This document shows positions 26,460-34,994 of a stretch of DNA of 64,000 nt, one piece after another. Made by a program: the position numbers and the translations under genes. The number at the start of each line of letters is the position of its first letter. Within the stretch, counting starts at the first letter, position 1. Source of the DNA: Actinomadura litoris. GTDB lineage: Bacteria > Actinomycetota > Actinomycetes > Streptosporangiales > Streptosporangiaceae. The stretch is from NCBI RefSeq assembly GCF_009733595.1, contig NZ_WOFH01000002.1:310001-374000 (forward strand), written 5' to 3'. The notes under the pieces are model-generated. The model did no database searches. It saw nothing but the letters and a program-made list of their open reading frames with translations, and was not told where the DNA came from.

Positions 26460-27755
26460 TCAATGGCGAAGATCGTTTTGTAGGTCCGACAGCGCCCGCC
26501 CGACCGGGACCCGCCCGGTGACGGCGCCGTACGCGGCGTCCTGGATCGCGGCGGACACCTTCGGATACCCCGGCCCGGCCGGCCGGGGCCGCGCGGTCGT
26601 GATCGCCGTCCGGAGCGCCGGGAGGTAGGGGAAGCGCCGCACGAGCTCCGGGTCGTCGTAGAGCTCGGTGAGCGCCGGGGGCCGCGAGGTCGCCATCAGC
26701 CCGGCGCGCTGGGCCGCCTGCCCGGTCAGGAACCGGACGAAGTCGAGCGCGGTCAGCTTGTGCTCGGCGAACGCGGAGACCGCCAGGTCGCGGCCGCCGA
26801 GGGCGGCGGCGCCGGGGCCCTCCGGGCCGGGCAGCGGCGCGACGGCGTGGCCGCCCGCCACCCGGGAGGCGCCGTCGTCCTCGCTCGCGGGCACGTCCTG
26901 GTCGGCGGTCCACTGCCGCAGGAACAGCAGCCTCCCGGACTCGAAGCGGCGGCGCGCGTCGGCGGCGTCGAGCGCGGCGGCGTCCTTCGGCATCCGCCCG
27001 TCCGCGCGAGCCCGCGAGAGGAACTCCAGGCCCCGCCGCGCGGCCGGGGTGTCCAGCGCGGGCTCGCCGTCCGGGGCGAGGAGCGCGCCGCCCGCGCCGC
27101 CGACCGCCTCGGTGAGGCTGACCGTGAGGTCCTCGCTGCGGTCGACGCCGGTGAGGTAGCAGTCGACGTTCCGGCCCTCGGGGAGTCTCCGCACCCTGTC
27201 GCAGTCGTCCCACATCTCGGCGTAGGTGCGGGGCGGCGCGGCGATCCCGGCCTTGTCCAGCAGGTCCTTGCGGTAGGAGAGCATCCCGGCGTCGGACGAG
27301 GACGGCACCGCGTACAGCCCGCCCTGGTACCGGCCCGTGGCGACGGCGGCGGGCAGCGTCCCGGACAGGTCCAGCCTGTCCTCGGGCAGCCGGGCCAGCC
27401 AGCCGTTCGCCGCGAACTCCGCCGTCCACACCACGTCCAGGTCGAGGACGGCGTACACGCCCGACTTGGCCTTGGCGTCCTCGACCAGCCGCCGCCGCTG
27501 CTCGGCGGGCCCGCCGTTCAGCTCGACGACGTGGACCCGCTCGTCGGGGTGGTCCTCGTTCCAGGTGTCGAGCTGCTTGCGCAGGTACCCGGAGTGGTCG
27601 ATGGCGGTCACGAACGTGATCGGGCCGCGCCCCTCCAGTCCGGCGGCGATGGCGCCCGCCCGCACGCGGTCGTGGGCGCCGCACGCGGACAGCGCGAGGG
27701 CGGCGCAGGCCACGACACCCGCGAGGGTGCCGCCTGGCCAGGGGATGCGCCGCAT
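26460..27755 (-). CDS. Alpha-glucoside-type solute-binding lipoprotein
   Basis: A 431-residue lipoprotein with lipobox LSAC and lipidated Cys25. It is paralogous to the orphan binding protein at 7445-8743, sharing WTAEFAA, RLPEG..VDCY and the GLMATSRPPALTELYDDPELV-like C-terminal region. As first gene of the SBP-MalF-MalG-GH13 operon it would deliver maltose, trehalose or related alpha-glucosides. A LacI-type palindrome lies 76 bp upstream of its ATG. Confidence 0.9.
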   Translation of the reverse strand: MRRIPWPGGTLAGVVACAALALSACGAHDRVRAGAIAAGLEGRGPITFVTAIDHSGYLRKQLDTWNEDHPDERVHVVELNGGPAEQRRRLVEDAKAKSGVYAVLDLDVVWTAEFAANGWLARLPEDRLDLSGTLPAAVATGRYQGGLYAVPSSSDAGMLSYRKDLLDKAGIAAPPRTYAEMWDDCDRVRRLPEGRNVDCYLTGVDRSEDLTVSLTEAVGGAGGALLAPDGEPALDTPAARRGLEFLSRARADGRMPKDAAALDAADARRRFESGRLLFLRQWTADQDVPASEDDGASRVAGGHAVAPLPGPEGPGAAALGGRDLAVSAFAEHKLTALDFVRFLTGQAAQRAGLMATSRPPALTELYDDPELVRRFPYLPALRTAITTARPRPAGPGYPKVSAAIQDAAYGAVTGRVPVGRALSDLQNDLRH

Positions 27756-27830
27756 GTGTCCTCCTCCACGGGACGGGTCGCGCCGCCCTCCGGCGGGGTC
27801 CGGGAACGACGGGGACTCGACGGGACGCTA

Positions 27831-27844
27831 GCAAACGCGTTCGC
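27831..27844. promoter_or_regulatory. LacI-family-type operator before the alpha-glucoside operon
   Basis: GCAAACG-CGTTCGC is a 14-bp palindrome with one mismatch, close to the LacI/CcpA consensus with central CG and GCAA/TTGC arms. It lies 76 bp upstream of the binding-protein start and 163 bp before the divergent gene. No LacI-family gene is in the window. Confidence 0.6.
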
Positions 27845-28006
27845 GGGGGATGAACCTTCCCGGTGCCCCGCCCCGTGTCAGAGGTGACGGAGCGACAGCA
27901 ATTGATTCATGGCCTGAATGGTTCATGGATAGGCTGATCTCGTGTACGGCCGGGCGGCGGGGCGTCCGCGTACCGGGTGTGAGCAGGCCGAGCCGGGAGG
28001 GGAACG

Positions 28007-28672
28007 ATGCACGATCGCGGCGCCGACGGAGGAGACCATGGGATCGGGCCGGGCGATGTGGCGGAGGCCGACCTGACGACGCGGCGCGGCCTGTTCCGCG
28101 CCGTCGCGTTCCGCGACCCGGTCGACGGGCACGAGCACCTGGCGCTCGTCCGGGGCGACGTCGGCGGCCGGGAGGGCGTGCTCGTCCGGATGCACTCCGA
28201 GTGCATGACCGGCGACATCTTCGGCGCGACCCGCTGCGAGTGCGGCGACCAGCTCGGCGCCGCCCTCGACGCGCTCGTGCGCGAGGGCGCGGGCGTCCTG
28301 GTCTACCTGCGCGGGCACGAGGGACGCGGGATCGGGCTGGTCGCGAAGGTCCGCACGCACGTCCTCCAGGACGACCACGGGCTCGACACCGTCGACTCCG
28401 CCACCGCGATCGGCCTGCCCGTGGACGTGCGCGACTACGGCGCCGCCGCGCGGGTGCTGCGCCACCTCCGGGTCGGGTCGGTGCGGCTGCTGTCCAACAA
28501 CCCGGCCAAGGTCGCGGCGCTGGAGTCCTACGGGATCGAGGTGGCGGCGCGGCTGCCGCTGCTCGTCCCGGTCAGCGACGACAACGTGCGCTACCTGACC
28601 GCCAAGCGCGACCGGCTCGGCCACGACCTCCCCCAACTCGACGAGGAACGGCTCGACGAGGCGCGCGGATGA
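28007..28672 (+). CDS. GTP cyclohydrolase II paralog with altered active-site residue
   Basis: A 221-residue RibA-like protein without the RibB domain. Zinc ligands Cys66, Cys77 and Cys79 lie in HSECMTGDIFGATRCECG; RGHEGRGIGL (102-111) holds the catalytic Arg; LLSNNPAK is the phosphate-binding strand. At the position of E. coli Tyr105 (KIRAYALQ) this protein has His118 (KVRTHVLQ). From memory, the S. coelicolor paralog SCO6655 has Met there and stops at the formyl intermediate FAPy, so this enzyme may also act as an incomplete cyclohydrolase. GGAGGGG precedes the ATG. It opens a rightward operon of seven genes, and its stop overlaps the next ATG. Confidence 0.88.
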   Translation: MHDRGADGGDHGIGPGDVAEADLTTRRGLFRAVAFRDPVDGHEHLALVRGDVGGREGVLVRMHSECMTGDIFGATRCECGDQLGAALDALVREGAGVLVYLRGHEGRGIGLVAKVRTHVLQDDHGLDTVDSATAIGLPVDVRDYGAAARVLRHLRVGSVRLLSNNPAKVAALESYGIEVAARLPLLVPVSDDNVRYLTAKRDRLGHDLPQLDEERLDEARG

Positions 28673-29409
28673 CGCGGATGACGCGCGGGCGCGACCTCGC
28701 GGCGGCCGCCGCGGCGCAGGTCGGGCTGCTGGCGACCCTGCGGCCCGGCCCGGTCGGCTGGGCGGCCGGGATCGGCTGCGCGGCCGGGTCGTGGGCCGTG
28801 CTGGCGGCGGCGTTCCGCGCGCGGCGCGCACTCGGCCCCGCCGACCGCGTGACGCTCGTCCGCACCGTCCTGGCCGGGGGAGCGGCGGCGCTGGTCGCCG
28901 CGCACCTGGCGGGGGAGGGCGGCGGGGTCGCGGCGCTCGTCGCGCTGTCGGCCCTGGCGCTCGTCCTGGACGGGGTGGACGGCCGCGTCGCCCGCCGCAC
29001 CGGCACCGCCTCCGCGCTCGGCGCCCGGTTCGACATGGAGGTCGACGCGTTCCTGATCCTCGTCCTGTCGGTGCGGGTCGCGGAGTCGGCGGGGGCGTGG
29101 GCACTGGCGATCGGCGCGATGCGGTACGCGTTCGGCGCCGCGGCGCTCGCGCTGCCCTGGCTGCGGGCGGCGCTCCCGCCGAGCCCCGCGCGCAAGGCCG
29201 TCGCGGCGCTCCAGGGCGTGGCGCTCGTGGTGGCCGCCGCCGGGATCGTCCCGCACGCCGAGGTGCTGGTGGCGGTGGCGCTGGGCCTGCTCACATGGTC
29301 GTTCGGACGCGATGTCCGGTGGCTGTTCGTCCGGCGGCCCAGGCGGCGCTCCGGAAGGAGGACGCATGAACCGCGACGCACGCGCGTACTGGATCCGATC
29401 GCCCGGTGA
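28669..29409 (+). CDS. CDP-alcohol phosphatidyltransferase family membrane protein
   Basis: A 246-residue membrane enzyme with about six helices. The family motif D-G-x2-A-R-x8-G-x3-D-x3-D is complete: LDGVDGRVARR, then GARFDMEVD at about 100-127. Such enzymes transfer a phospho-alcohol from a CDP-activated donor to an acceptor alcohol such as inositol or glycerol phosphate. Placed right after the GTP cyclohydrolase variant, with an ATGA overlap. The acceptor is unknown. Its last 44 bp overlap the dehydrogenase gene, whose ribosome site lies inside this frame. Confidence 0.85.
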   Translation: MTRMTRGRDLAAAAAAQVGLLATLRPGPVGWAAGIGCAAGSWAVLAAAFRARRALGPADRVTLVRTVLAGGAAALVAAHLAGEGGGVAALVALSALALVLDGVDGRVARRTGTASALGARFDMEVDAFLILVLSVRVAESAGAWALAIGAMRYAFGAAALALPWLRAALPPSPARKAVAALQGVALVVAAAGIVPHAEVLVAVALGLLTWSFGRDVRWLFVRRPRRRSGRRTHEPRRTRVLDPIAR

Positions 29410-30334
29410 CGGCGGGATCCGCGCCGAGACCCTGGACGACCCCGGGCCGGACGACGTCCTGGTCAGGACGCTGTTCTCCGGCGTCAGCCGGGGCACCGAG
29501 GCGCTGGTGTTCCACGGCCGCGTGCCCGCGAACCAGCACGAGGTCATGCGGGCGCCGTTCCAGGAGGGCGCGTTCCCCGGCCCGGTCAAGTACGGCTACC
29601 TGAACGTGGGCGAAGTGGAGCACGGGCCGCCCGCGCTGCTCGGCCGCCCGGTGTTCTGCCTCTACCCGCACCAGACCCGCTACGTCGTGCCCGCGTCGGC
29701 GGTCACCCCCGTCCCGGACGACGTGCCGCCCGCACGCGCCGTGCTCGCCGGGACGGTCGAGACCGCCGTGAACGCCCTGTGGGACGCGGCGCCCCTGGTC
29801 GGCGACCGGATCGCGGTCGTCGGCGGCGGGATGGTCGGCTGCGCGGTCGCGGGGGTGCTCGCCGGGCTGCCCGGGGCGTCGGTGCGGCTCGTGGACACCG
29901 ACCCGTCCCGCGCCGCCGTCGCCGCGGTCCTCGGCGTGGGCTTCGCGGCGCCCGAGGATGCCGAGGAGGGCTGCGACCTGGTGTTCCACGCCAGCGCCAC
30001 GGAGGCGGGCCTCGCCCGCTCGCTCGACCTGCTCGCGCCCGGCGGCGAGGTGATCGAGCTGAGCTGGTACGGGGACCGGCGCGTCGCCGTCCCGCTCGGC
30101 GAGCACTTCCACTCCCGCCGCCTCGCCGTCCGGGGCAGCCAGGTCGGCACGATCGGCCCGCGCCGGGGGAGCCGGACCTTCGCCGACCGGATCGCGCTCG
30201 CGCTCCGCCTGCTCGCCGACCCCGCGTTCGACGCGCTGATCACCGGGGAGAGCCCGTTCGACGACCTGCCGGAGACCATGCCCCGGCTGGCGGGCGGCGA
30301 CCTGCCCGCCCTCTGCCACCGCATCATCTACTAG
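29366..30334 (+). CDS. MDR-family zinc-type dehydrogenase
   Basis: A 322-residue medium-chain dehydrogenase/reductase. The GroES-like domain occupies about 1-140 and the Rossmann domain carries [17 protein letters not shown] at about 152-170. The usual catalytic-zinc Cys and the four-Cys structural zinc lobe are not evident, as in the bacteriochlorophyllide-dehydrogenase-like subgroup that this style of protein often matches. AAGGAGG precedes ATG 29366, which fixes the start within the previous gene. It probably oxidises an alcohol in this pathway. Confidence 0.82.
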   Translation: MNRDARAYWIRSPGDGGIRAETLDDPGPDDVLVRTLFSGVSRGTEALVFHGRVPANQHEVMRAPFQEGAFPGPVKYGYLNVGEVEHGPPALLGRPVFCLYPHQTRYVVPASAVTPVPDDVPPARAVLAGTVETAVNALWDAAPLVGDRIAVVGGGMVGCAVAGVLAGLPGASVRLVDTDPSRAAVAAVLGVGFAAPEDAEEGCDLVFHASATEAGLARSLDLLAPGGEVIELSWYGDRRVAVPLGEHFHSRRLAVRGSQVGTIGPRRGSRTFADRIALALRLLADPAFDALITGESPFDDLPETMPRLAGGDLPALCHRIIY

Positions 30335-30356
30335 TGCACCACCACGAGGAGGCCCC

Positions 30357-30755
30357 GTGTTCGCCGTCACCGTCCGCGACCACGTCATGATCGCGCACAG
30401 TTTCCGGGGCGAGGTGTTCGGGCCCGCGCGGCGCCTGCACGGCGCCACCTACGTGGTGGACGCGGCGTTCCGCCGCGCGGAGCTGGACGCCGACAACCTC
30501 GTCGTGGACATCGGCCTCGCCACCCGCGAGCTGAACGGCGTGCTCGCCGCGCTGAACTACCGCAACCTCGACGAGCTGCCCGAGTTCGCCGGGGTCAACA
30601 CCTCGACGGAGTACCTCGCCAAGGTCGTCGCGGACCGGCTCGCGGACCGCGTCCGCGACGGCGCCCTCGGCGAGGGGGCGCGCGGCCTGGCGGGGATCAC
30701 CGTGACGTTCCGCGAGTCCCATGTCGCCTGGGCGAGCTACGAATGCGCGCTGTGA
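30357..30755 (+). CDS. 6-pyruvoyltetrahydropterin synthase-like protein with altered metal site
   Basis: A 132-residue T-fold protein of the PTPS/QueD family. It keeps the first zinc His (IAHSF), the long strand with LHGATYVV, the [13 protein letters not shown] helix start and the [22 protein letters not shown] helix of the family. The canonical HGH motif is HGA and the preceding Cys nucleophile is missing, so the normal zinc triad and PTPS chemistry are probably changed. The GTG start is preceded by GAGGAGG. It overlaps the glycosyltransferase start by 13 bp. Confidence 0.8.
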   Translation: MFAVTVRDHVMIAHSFRGEVFGPARRLHGATYVVDAAFRRAELDADNLVVDIGLATRELNGVLAALNYRNLDELPEFAGVNTSTEYLAKVVADRLADRVRDGALGEGARGLAGITVTFRESHVAWASYECAL

Positions 30756-31804
30756 TCGTCGTCCCCGGGGACGTGGACGCGCCGAGCGGCGGCAACGTCT
30801 ACGACCGCCGCCTGCGCGCGGGGCTCGGGGCGTCCGCCGGGGAGCTGCGCGTGCCGGGGACGTGGCCCCGGCCGGACGCCGCGTCCCGCCAGGGCCTCGC
30901 CCGCGACCTCGCCGCCCTCCCCGACGGCGCGGTCGTCCTGCTGGACGGCCTGGTCGCCTGCGGCGTCCCGGAGGTCGTCGTCCCGCACGCGGACCGGCTG
31001 CGGCTGGCGGTCCTCGTGCACCTGCCCCTGGCGGACGAGACGGGCCTGCCCCCGCACGTCGCCGCCGACCTGGACACGCGCGAGCGCGCCGTCCTGCGCG
31101 CCGCGCGCGCCGTCGTGGCCACGAGCCCGTGGGCGCGGCGGCGGCTGGTCGACCACCACGGCCTGGAGCCGGGGCGCGTCCACGCCGTCCCGCCGGGGAC
31201 CGACCCGGCGCCGCTCGCGCCCGGCGGCGACGGCGCGTCACGCCTGCTGTGCGTGGCCTCGCTGACCCCGCGCAAGGGCCACGACCTGCTGGTCGAGGCC
31301 CTCGCCGCCGTCGCGCACCTGCCCTGGACCTGCGCGCTGGTCGGGCCCCTCGACCACGACCCCGGCCACGTCGCCCGCCTGCGCCGCGACATCGGGCGGC
31401 ACGGCCTCGCCGACCGCGTCCACCTGGAGGGCCCGCGGACCGGCGCGGCGCTCGACGCCGCCTACGCGGGCGCGGACCTCGCCGTGCTGCCCTCCCGCGC
31501 CGAGACCTACGGCATGGTCGTGGCGGAGGCGCTCGCGCGCGGCGTGCCCGTCCTCGCCACGGCGGCGGGCGCCGTCCCCGACACCCTGGGGCGCGACCCC
31601 GAGGGCGGGGTGCCCGGCCTCCTCGTCCCGCCCGATGACCCCGGGGCGCTCGCCGCCGCCCTCCGGCGCTGGCTGGTCGAACCCGCGCTGCGGTCGCGCC
31701 TGCGCGCCTCCGCCCGCCTCCGGCGCGGCGCCCTCCCCGGCTGGGACGAGACGTCCCGCGCCATGGCCGCCGTCCTGGACTCGCTCCAGGAGGACGCGCG
31801 GTGA
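30743..31804 (+). CDS. GT-B glycosyltransferase (family 4-like)
   Basis: A 353-residue GT-B enzyme with N-terminal Gly-rich acceptor loop ([11 protein letters not shown]), the central PPGTDPAPL linker and the donor-binding [19 protein letters not shown] strand. The E-x7-E motif is present as [13 protein letters not shown] at about 252-264. It probably transfers a nucleotide-activated hexose to a lipid or small-molecule acceptor at the membrane's inner face. It sits between the PTPS-like gene and a methyltransferase, with overlaps on both sides. Confidence 0.87.
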   Translation: MRAVIVVPGDVDAPSGGNVYDRRLRAGLGASAGELRVPGTWPRPDAASRQGLARDLAALPDGAVVLLDGLVACGVPEVVVPHADRLRLAVLVHLPLADETGLPPHVAADLDTRERAVLRAARAVVATSPWARRRLVDHHGLEPGRVHAVPPGTDPAPLAPGGDGASRLLCVASLTPRKGHDLLVEALAAVAHLPWTCALVGPLDHDPGHVARLRRDIGRHGLADRVHLEGPRTGAALDAAYAGADLAVLPSRAETYGMVVAEALARGVPVLATAAGAVPDTLGRDPEGGVPGLLVPPDDPGALAAALRRWLVEPALRSRLRASARLRRGALPGWDETSRAMAAVLDSLQEDAR

Positions 31805-32556
31805 CCGGGTTCACGGCCTCCTGGCTCACGCTGCGCGAACCGGCCGACGCCGCCGCCCGCGCCACCGACCTGCTGCCCCCGCTCCGCGCCGCGCTCCGAC
31901 CCGGCCCCCTCGTGATCTGCGACGTGGGCTCCGGCACCGGCTCCATGGCCCGCTGGCTGGCGCCGCGCCTGCCCGTCCCGCAGCACTGGATCCTGTGCGA
32001 CTCCGACCCGGGCCTGCTCGCCCACGCGCACGCGCCCGCCCCCTTCCAGACGCACGTCGGCGACCTGGGCACGGTCGATCTGGAGGGCGCGTCGCTGGTC
32101 ACGGCGTCCGCGCTGCTGGACATCCTCACCTTCGCCGAACTGGACGGCCTCGCCGCCGCCGTCACCGCCGCCGGGATCCCCGCGCTGCTGACGCTGTCGG
32201 TCGTCGGCCGCGTCCGGCTGACGCCGCCCGACCCGCTCGACGCCGACCTCGGCGCCGCGTTCGACGACCACCAGCGGCGCGGCGGGCTGCTCGGCCCCGG
32301 CGCGGTCGCCGCCGCGATCGAGGTGTTCGGCCGGCGCCACGCCGTCGTCCGGACCCGTCCGAGCCCCTGGATCCTCGGCCCCGCGCACGCCCTGCTGGCC
32401 GCCGAGTGGCTGCGCGGCTGGGTCGCCGCCGCCGTCGAGCAGCGCCCGGACCTCGCCCCGGCCGCCGCCGGATACCTCGCCCGCCGCCTCGCCGACGGCT
32501 TCGACGCCGAGATCGAGCACGCCGACATCCTGGCCGTTCCAGGGAGCGCCGCATGA
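31801..32556 (+). CDS. Class I SAM-dependent methyltransferase
   Basis: A 251-residue methyltransferase; motif I is VICDVGSGTGSMARWL at about 38-53, and motif II-like acidic residue follows in WILCDSDPGLL. The C-terminal part departs from common families. The GTG start overlaps the preceding stop as GTGA. Its substrate is presumably the product of the glycosyltransferase or CDP-alcohol transferase in the same operon, which is inference from position. Confidence 0.8.
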   Translation: MTGFTASWLTLREPADAAARATDLLPPLRAALRPGPLVICDVGSGTGSMARWLAPRLPVPQHWILCDSDPGLLAHAHAPAPFQTHVGDLGTVDLEGASLVTASALLDILTFAELDGLAAAVTAAGIPALLTLSVVGRVRLTPPDPLDADLGAAFDDHQRRGGLLGPGAVAAAIEVFGRRHAVVRTRPSPWILGPAHALLAAEWLRGWVAAAVEQRPDLAPAAAGYLARRLADGFDAEIEHADILAVPGSAA

Positions 32557-33506
32557 GGCCGCGGTCCATGGCGCGGCGGTACACGGCACGCCGGTACATG
32601 GCACGGGGGCTCCGGCCGCTCGCCGGGCTCGGCATCCTCGCCGCGCTGCTGTGGTGGCACAGCACGAGCGCGTTCACGGCCGCGCTGCGCGCCGTCGACG
32701 CGCCCTCGATCGCCCTCGCGCTCGGCATCGGCCTCGCGACCACCGTGCTCAGCGCCGCCCGCTGGCGCGCCGTCGCCCGCCGCCTCGGCCTCCACCTGCC
32801 GCTGCGCCGGGCCGTCGCCGACTACTACCGCTCGCAGTTCCTCAACGCCGTGCTCCCGGCGGGCGTCCTCGGCGACGTGCACCGCGCGGTCAGCCACGGG
32901 CACCGGGAGCGGGACGTGGCGGGCGGCGTCCGCGCCGTCGTCCTCGAACGGGCCGCCGGGCAGGCCGTGCTGCTCACGGCGGGCGCGGCGGTGCTGCTCG
33001 CGCGCCCGTCCCTGCTCCCGGCGCTCGGCCCCGCCGTCGTTCCCGGGCTCGCGGCGCTGGGCGTGCTCGCGGGGGTGCTGGTGGTCGCGCGCCGCCGGTC
33101 GTTCGACGTCCGCCCCGTCCTGGACGCGTGGCCGCTCGTCACCGCCCTGTCCGCCGGGGCCCTCGCCGGGCACGTGACGCTGTTCCTCGTCGCCGCCCGC
33201 CTCGCCGGTGCGACCGCCCCGCTGGCCGACCTCGTCCCGCTCGTCCTGCTCGCGCTGCTGGTCATGGCGCTGCCGATCAACATCGGCGGGTGGGGCCCGC
33301 GCGAGGCCGTGCTGTCGCTGGCGTTCGGCGCGGCCGGGCTCGGCGCCGAGCGGGGCCTGACCGTCGCCGTCGTCTACGGGGTGCTCGCGTTCGTCGCGAG
33401 CCTGCCCGGCGCCCTCGCGCTACTGCTCCAGGACCGCCAGGCACCGCCCGAACGACCCGACCAGGTGCGCGAGGACGTCCCGGCCCTTGCGGGCCGAGGC
33501 CAGTGA
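32553..33506 (+). CDS. Lysylphosphatidylglycerol-synthase-TM / flippase-like membrane protein
   Basis: A 317-residue protein of about eight helices of the LPG synthase TM (UPF0104/AglD-like) family: the GLATTVLSAARWRAVARRLG start, FLNAVLPAGVLGDVHRA, and LPINIGGWGPREAVLSLAF near the C-terminus are family hallmarks. Such proteins are linked to lipid-linked glycan export or lipid flipping. The N-terminus is very Arg-rich. The ATG overlaps the preceding stop (ATGA). Its final 87 bp overlap the convergent creatininase-family gene. Confidence 0.82.
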   Translation: MRPRSMARRYTARRYMARGLRPLAGLGILAALLWWHSTSAFTAALRAVDAPSIALALGIGLATTVLSAARWRAVARRLGLHLPLRRAVADYYRSQFLNAVLPAGVLGDVHRAVSHGHRERDVAGGVRAVVLERAAGQAVLLTAGAAVLLARPSLLPALGPAVVPGLAALGVLAGVLVVARRRSFDVRPVLDAWPLVTALSAGALAGHVTLFLVAARLAGATAPLADLVPLVLLALLVMALPINIGGWGPREAVLSLAFGAAGLGAERGLTVAVVYGVLAFVASLPGALALLLQDRQAPPERPDQVREDVPALAGRGQ

Positions 33507-34106
33507 CGGCCGCCCCACCACCCCCGAGGCGGTGTAGGGCGCCATCCCCGCCGTGAGCAGGTGCCGCCGGTCGTCGGCCAGGTGGTCGCCGTTCTCGTAC
33601 CCCTCGCGGACGAGGTCGGGGCGCGCGTGCAGCAGGATCGAGGTCTCCAGCTCCCCGGCGTGCATGTCGCTGTCGCCGGTGGTCGCGAGCCCCGCCGCCC
33701 GGCGCGCATCCTCCCAGTCGTCCGCGACGGGGAAGAGCGCCATGTCGCCGCCCGCCTCCTGGACGACGTTCCCCAGCACGTAGTTGCCGCCGTGCCCGTT
33801 CACCAGCACCAGCTTCGGCACCCCGGCGCTACGCAGCGAGTCGGCCACGTCCCGCACGATCGAGATCAGCGTCGCCGCCGACACGCTCACGGTCCCCGGC
33901 CAGCCCGCGTGCTCCTGCGAGCACGAGATCGTCACCGGCGGCAGCGTCCGCACCGCATGGGACCGCGCGATCTCCGCCGCGACCAGGCAGGCGATCACCG
34001 TGTCCGTCGCCAGCGGCAGATAGGGCCCGTGCTGCTCGTGGCTCCCGACCGGCAGCAGCGCCACGGACGCCGAGCGCTCCTCGCCACTGGTGTGCAGCGG
34101 AATCAT
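33420..34106 (-). CDS. Creatininase-family amidohydrolase (ArfB/MftE-like)
   Basis: A 228-residue metal-dependent amidohydrolase. Metal ligands are visible in GSHEQHGPYLPLATDT (about 21-36), VNGHGGN (about 98-104) and HAGELETS. Members include creatininase, the mycofactocin peptidase MftE and archaeal ArfB, which deformylates FAPy, the product of incomplete GTP cyclohydrolases. The cluster holds a GTP cyclohydrolase with the FAPy-type substitution, so an ArfB-like role fits best. It is transcribed against the other cluster genes, behind the PAP2 gene, whose frame overlaps its first 278 bp. Confidence 0.8.
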   Translation of the reverse strand: MIPLHTSGEERSASVALLPVGSHEQHGPYLPLATDTVIACLVAAEIARSHAVRTLPPVTISCSQEHAGWPGTVSVSAATLISIVRDVADSLRSAGVPKLVLVNGHGGNYVLGNVVQEAGGDMALFPVADDWEDARRAAGLATTGDSDMHAGELETSILLHARPDLVREGYENGDHLADDRRHLLTAGMAPYTASGVVGRPSLASARKGRDVLAHLVGSFGRCLAVLEQ

Positions 34107-34806
34107 GCAGCCATTTGACCACGAGCGTCGCCCCGGCCAGCAGCAGCGCCGCGACCAGGCCGTCCGTCCAGTAGTGGTTCGCGGTCACCACGACCACGAA
34201 CACCGTGATCGGCGCGTGCAGCGCCACGACCCACCGCCACCTGCTCGCGGACACCCGCACCACCGTGATCGCGACCAGCAGCGCCCACCCGATGTGCAGC
34301 GACGGCATGGCCGCGTACTGGTTGGCGATCCCGTCGGCCGCCGCCGGATACGCCGACGGCCCCACGGTCAGCATCGTGTCCACCGCGCCGACACCGGCCA
34401 GCCTCGGGGGCGCCAGCGGGAACAGCAGATGCACGACCAGGCCCGCCCCCGTCAGCACGACCAGTTCGTTGCGGACCCGGCGGTAGGAATCCCGGTGCCG
34501 CGCGTACACCCACACCAGCAGCAGCGCCGTACCGGGGAAATGCACCGACACGTAATACAGGTTCGAGAGGAACGCGGTGTGGTCCCATTCCAGCGCCCAA
34601 TGCTGCAACGACACCTCATTCGGCAGCCACGAGCGCTCGAACCCCCACAGCCGGTGCGCGTTGGAGAGCGCCTCACCCGGGCCGTGCTCCACGAGCGTCC
34701 GCCCGTACTTGTAGAACGCGAACAGACCGAGCAGCAGCGCCACCTCCGTCATCAGAGGCCGCGCCGACCGCCATGTCCGTCCCCCGCGAATCACACCGTT
34801 AGCCAT
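33829..34806 (-). CDS. PAP2/AUR1-like integral membrane phosphatase with overlapping tail
   Basis: A 325-codon frame. Residues about 15-230 form a six-helix PAP2-type enzyme: the AAMPSLHIGWALL motif and HYWTDGLVAAL (His-x3-Asp) are the C2 and C3 motifs of AUR1/inositol-phosphoceramide-synthase-like members. It could remove phosphate from, or transfer, a phospholipid headgroup. The ATG at 34806 follows GGAGG. The final 90 residues are a frame-shifted copy of the creatininase 5' coding sequence with no domain character, so the true C-terminus probably lies near 34110 and the stop has been lost, or the sequence has an indel. Confidence 0.8.
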   Translation of the reverse strand: MANGVIRGGRTWRSARPLMTEVALLLGLFAFYKYGRTLVEHGPGEALSNAHRLWGFERSWLPNEVSLQHWALEWDHTAFLSNLYYVSVHFPGTALLLVWVYARHRDSYRRVRNELVVLTGAGLVVHLLFPLAPPRLAGVGAVDTMLTVGPSAYPAAADGIANQYAAMPSLHIGWALLVAITVVRVSASRWRWVVALHAPITVFVVVVTANHYWTDGLVAALLLAGATLVVKWLHDSAAHQWRGALGVRGAAAGREPRAARALSAAGDGHGDRLPGRGGDRAVPCGADAAAGDDLVLAGARGLAGDRERVGGDADLDRAGRGRLAA

Positions 34807-34994
34807 GCCGTCCTCCGTGCCGGGTTCTCCAACCACAACAACCCTGTCGCCCGGAGGACTCCCGCACATTGGGCCCAACCACCCGCCGCCGGGAGCCCAA
34901 CCCCCTGGCCGGGGGTGGGGCTAGCCCCACCCTGCCTGCGTGCCCTGGGCGAACCCGGAATGGCCAACTCCCAAAGTGCGATCGCCCTACGGGC

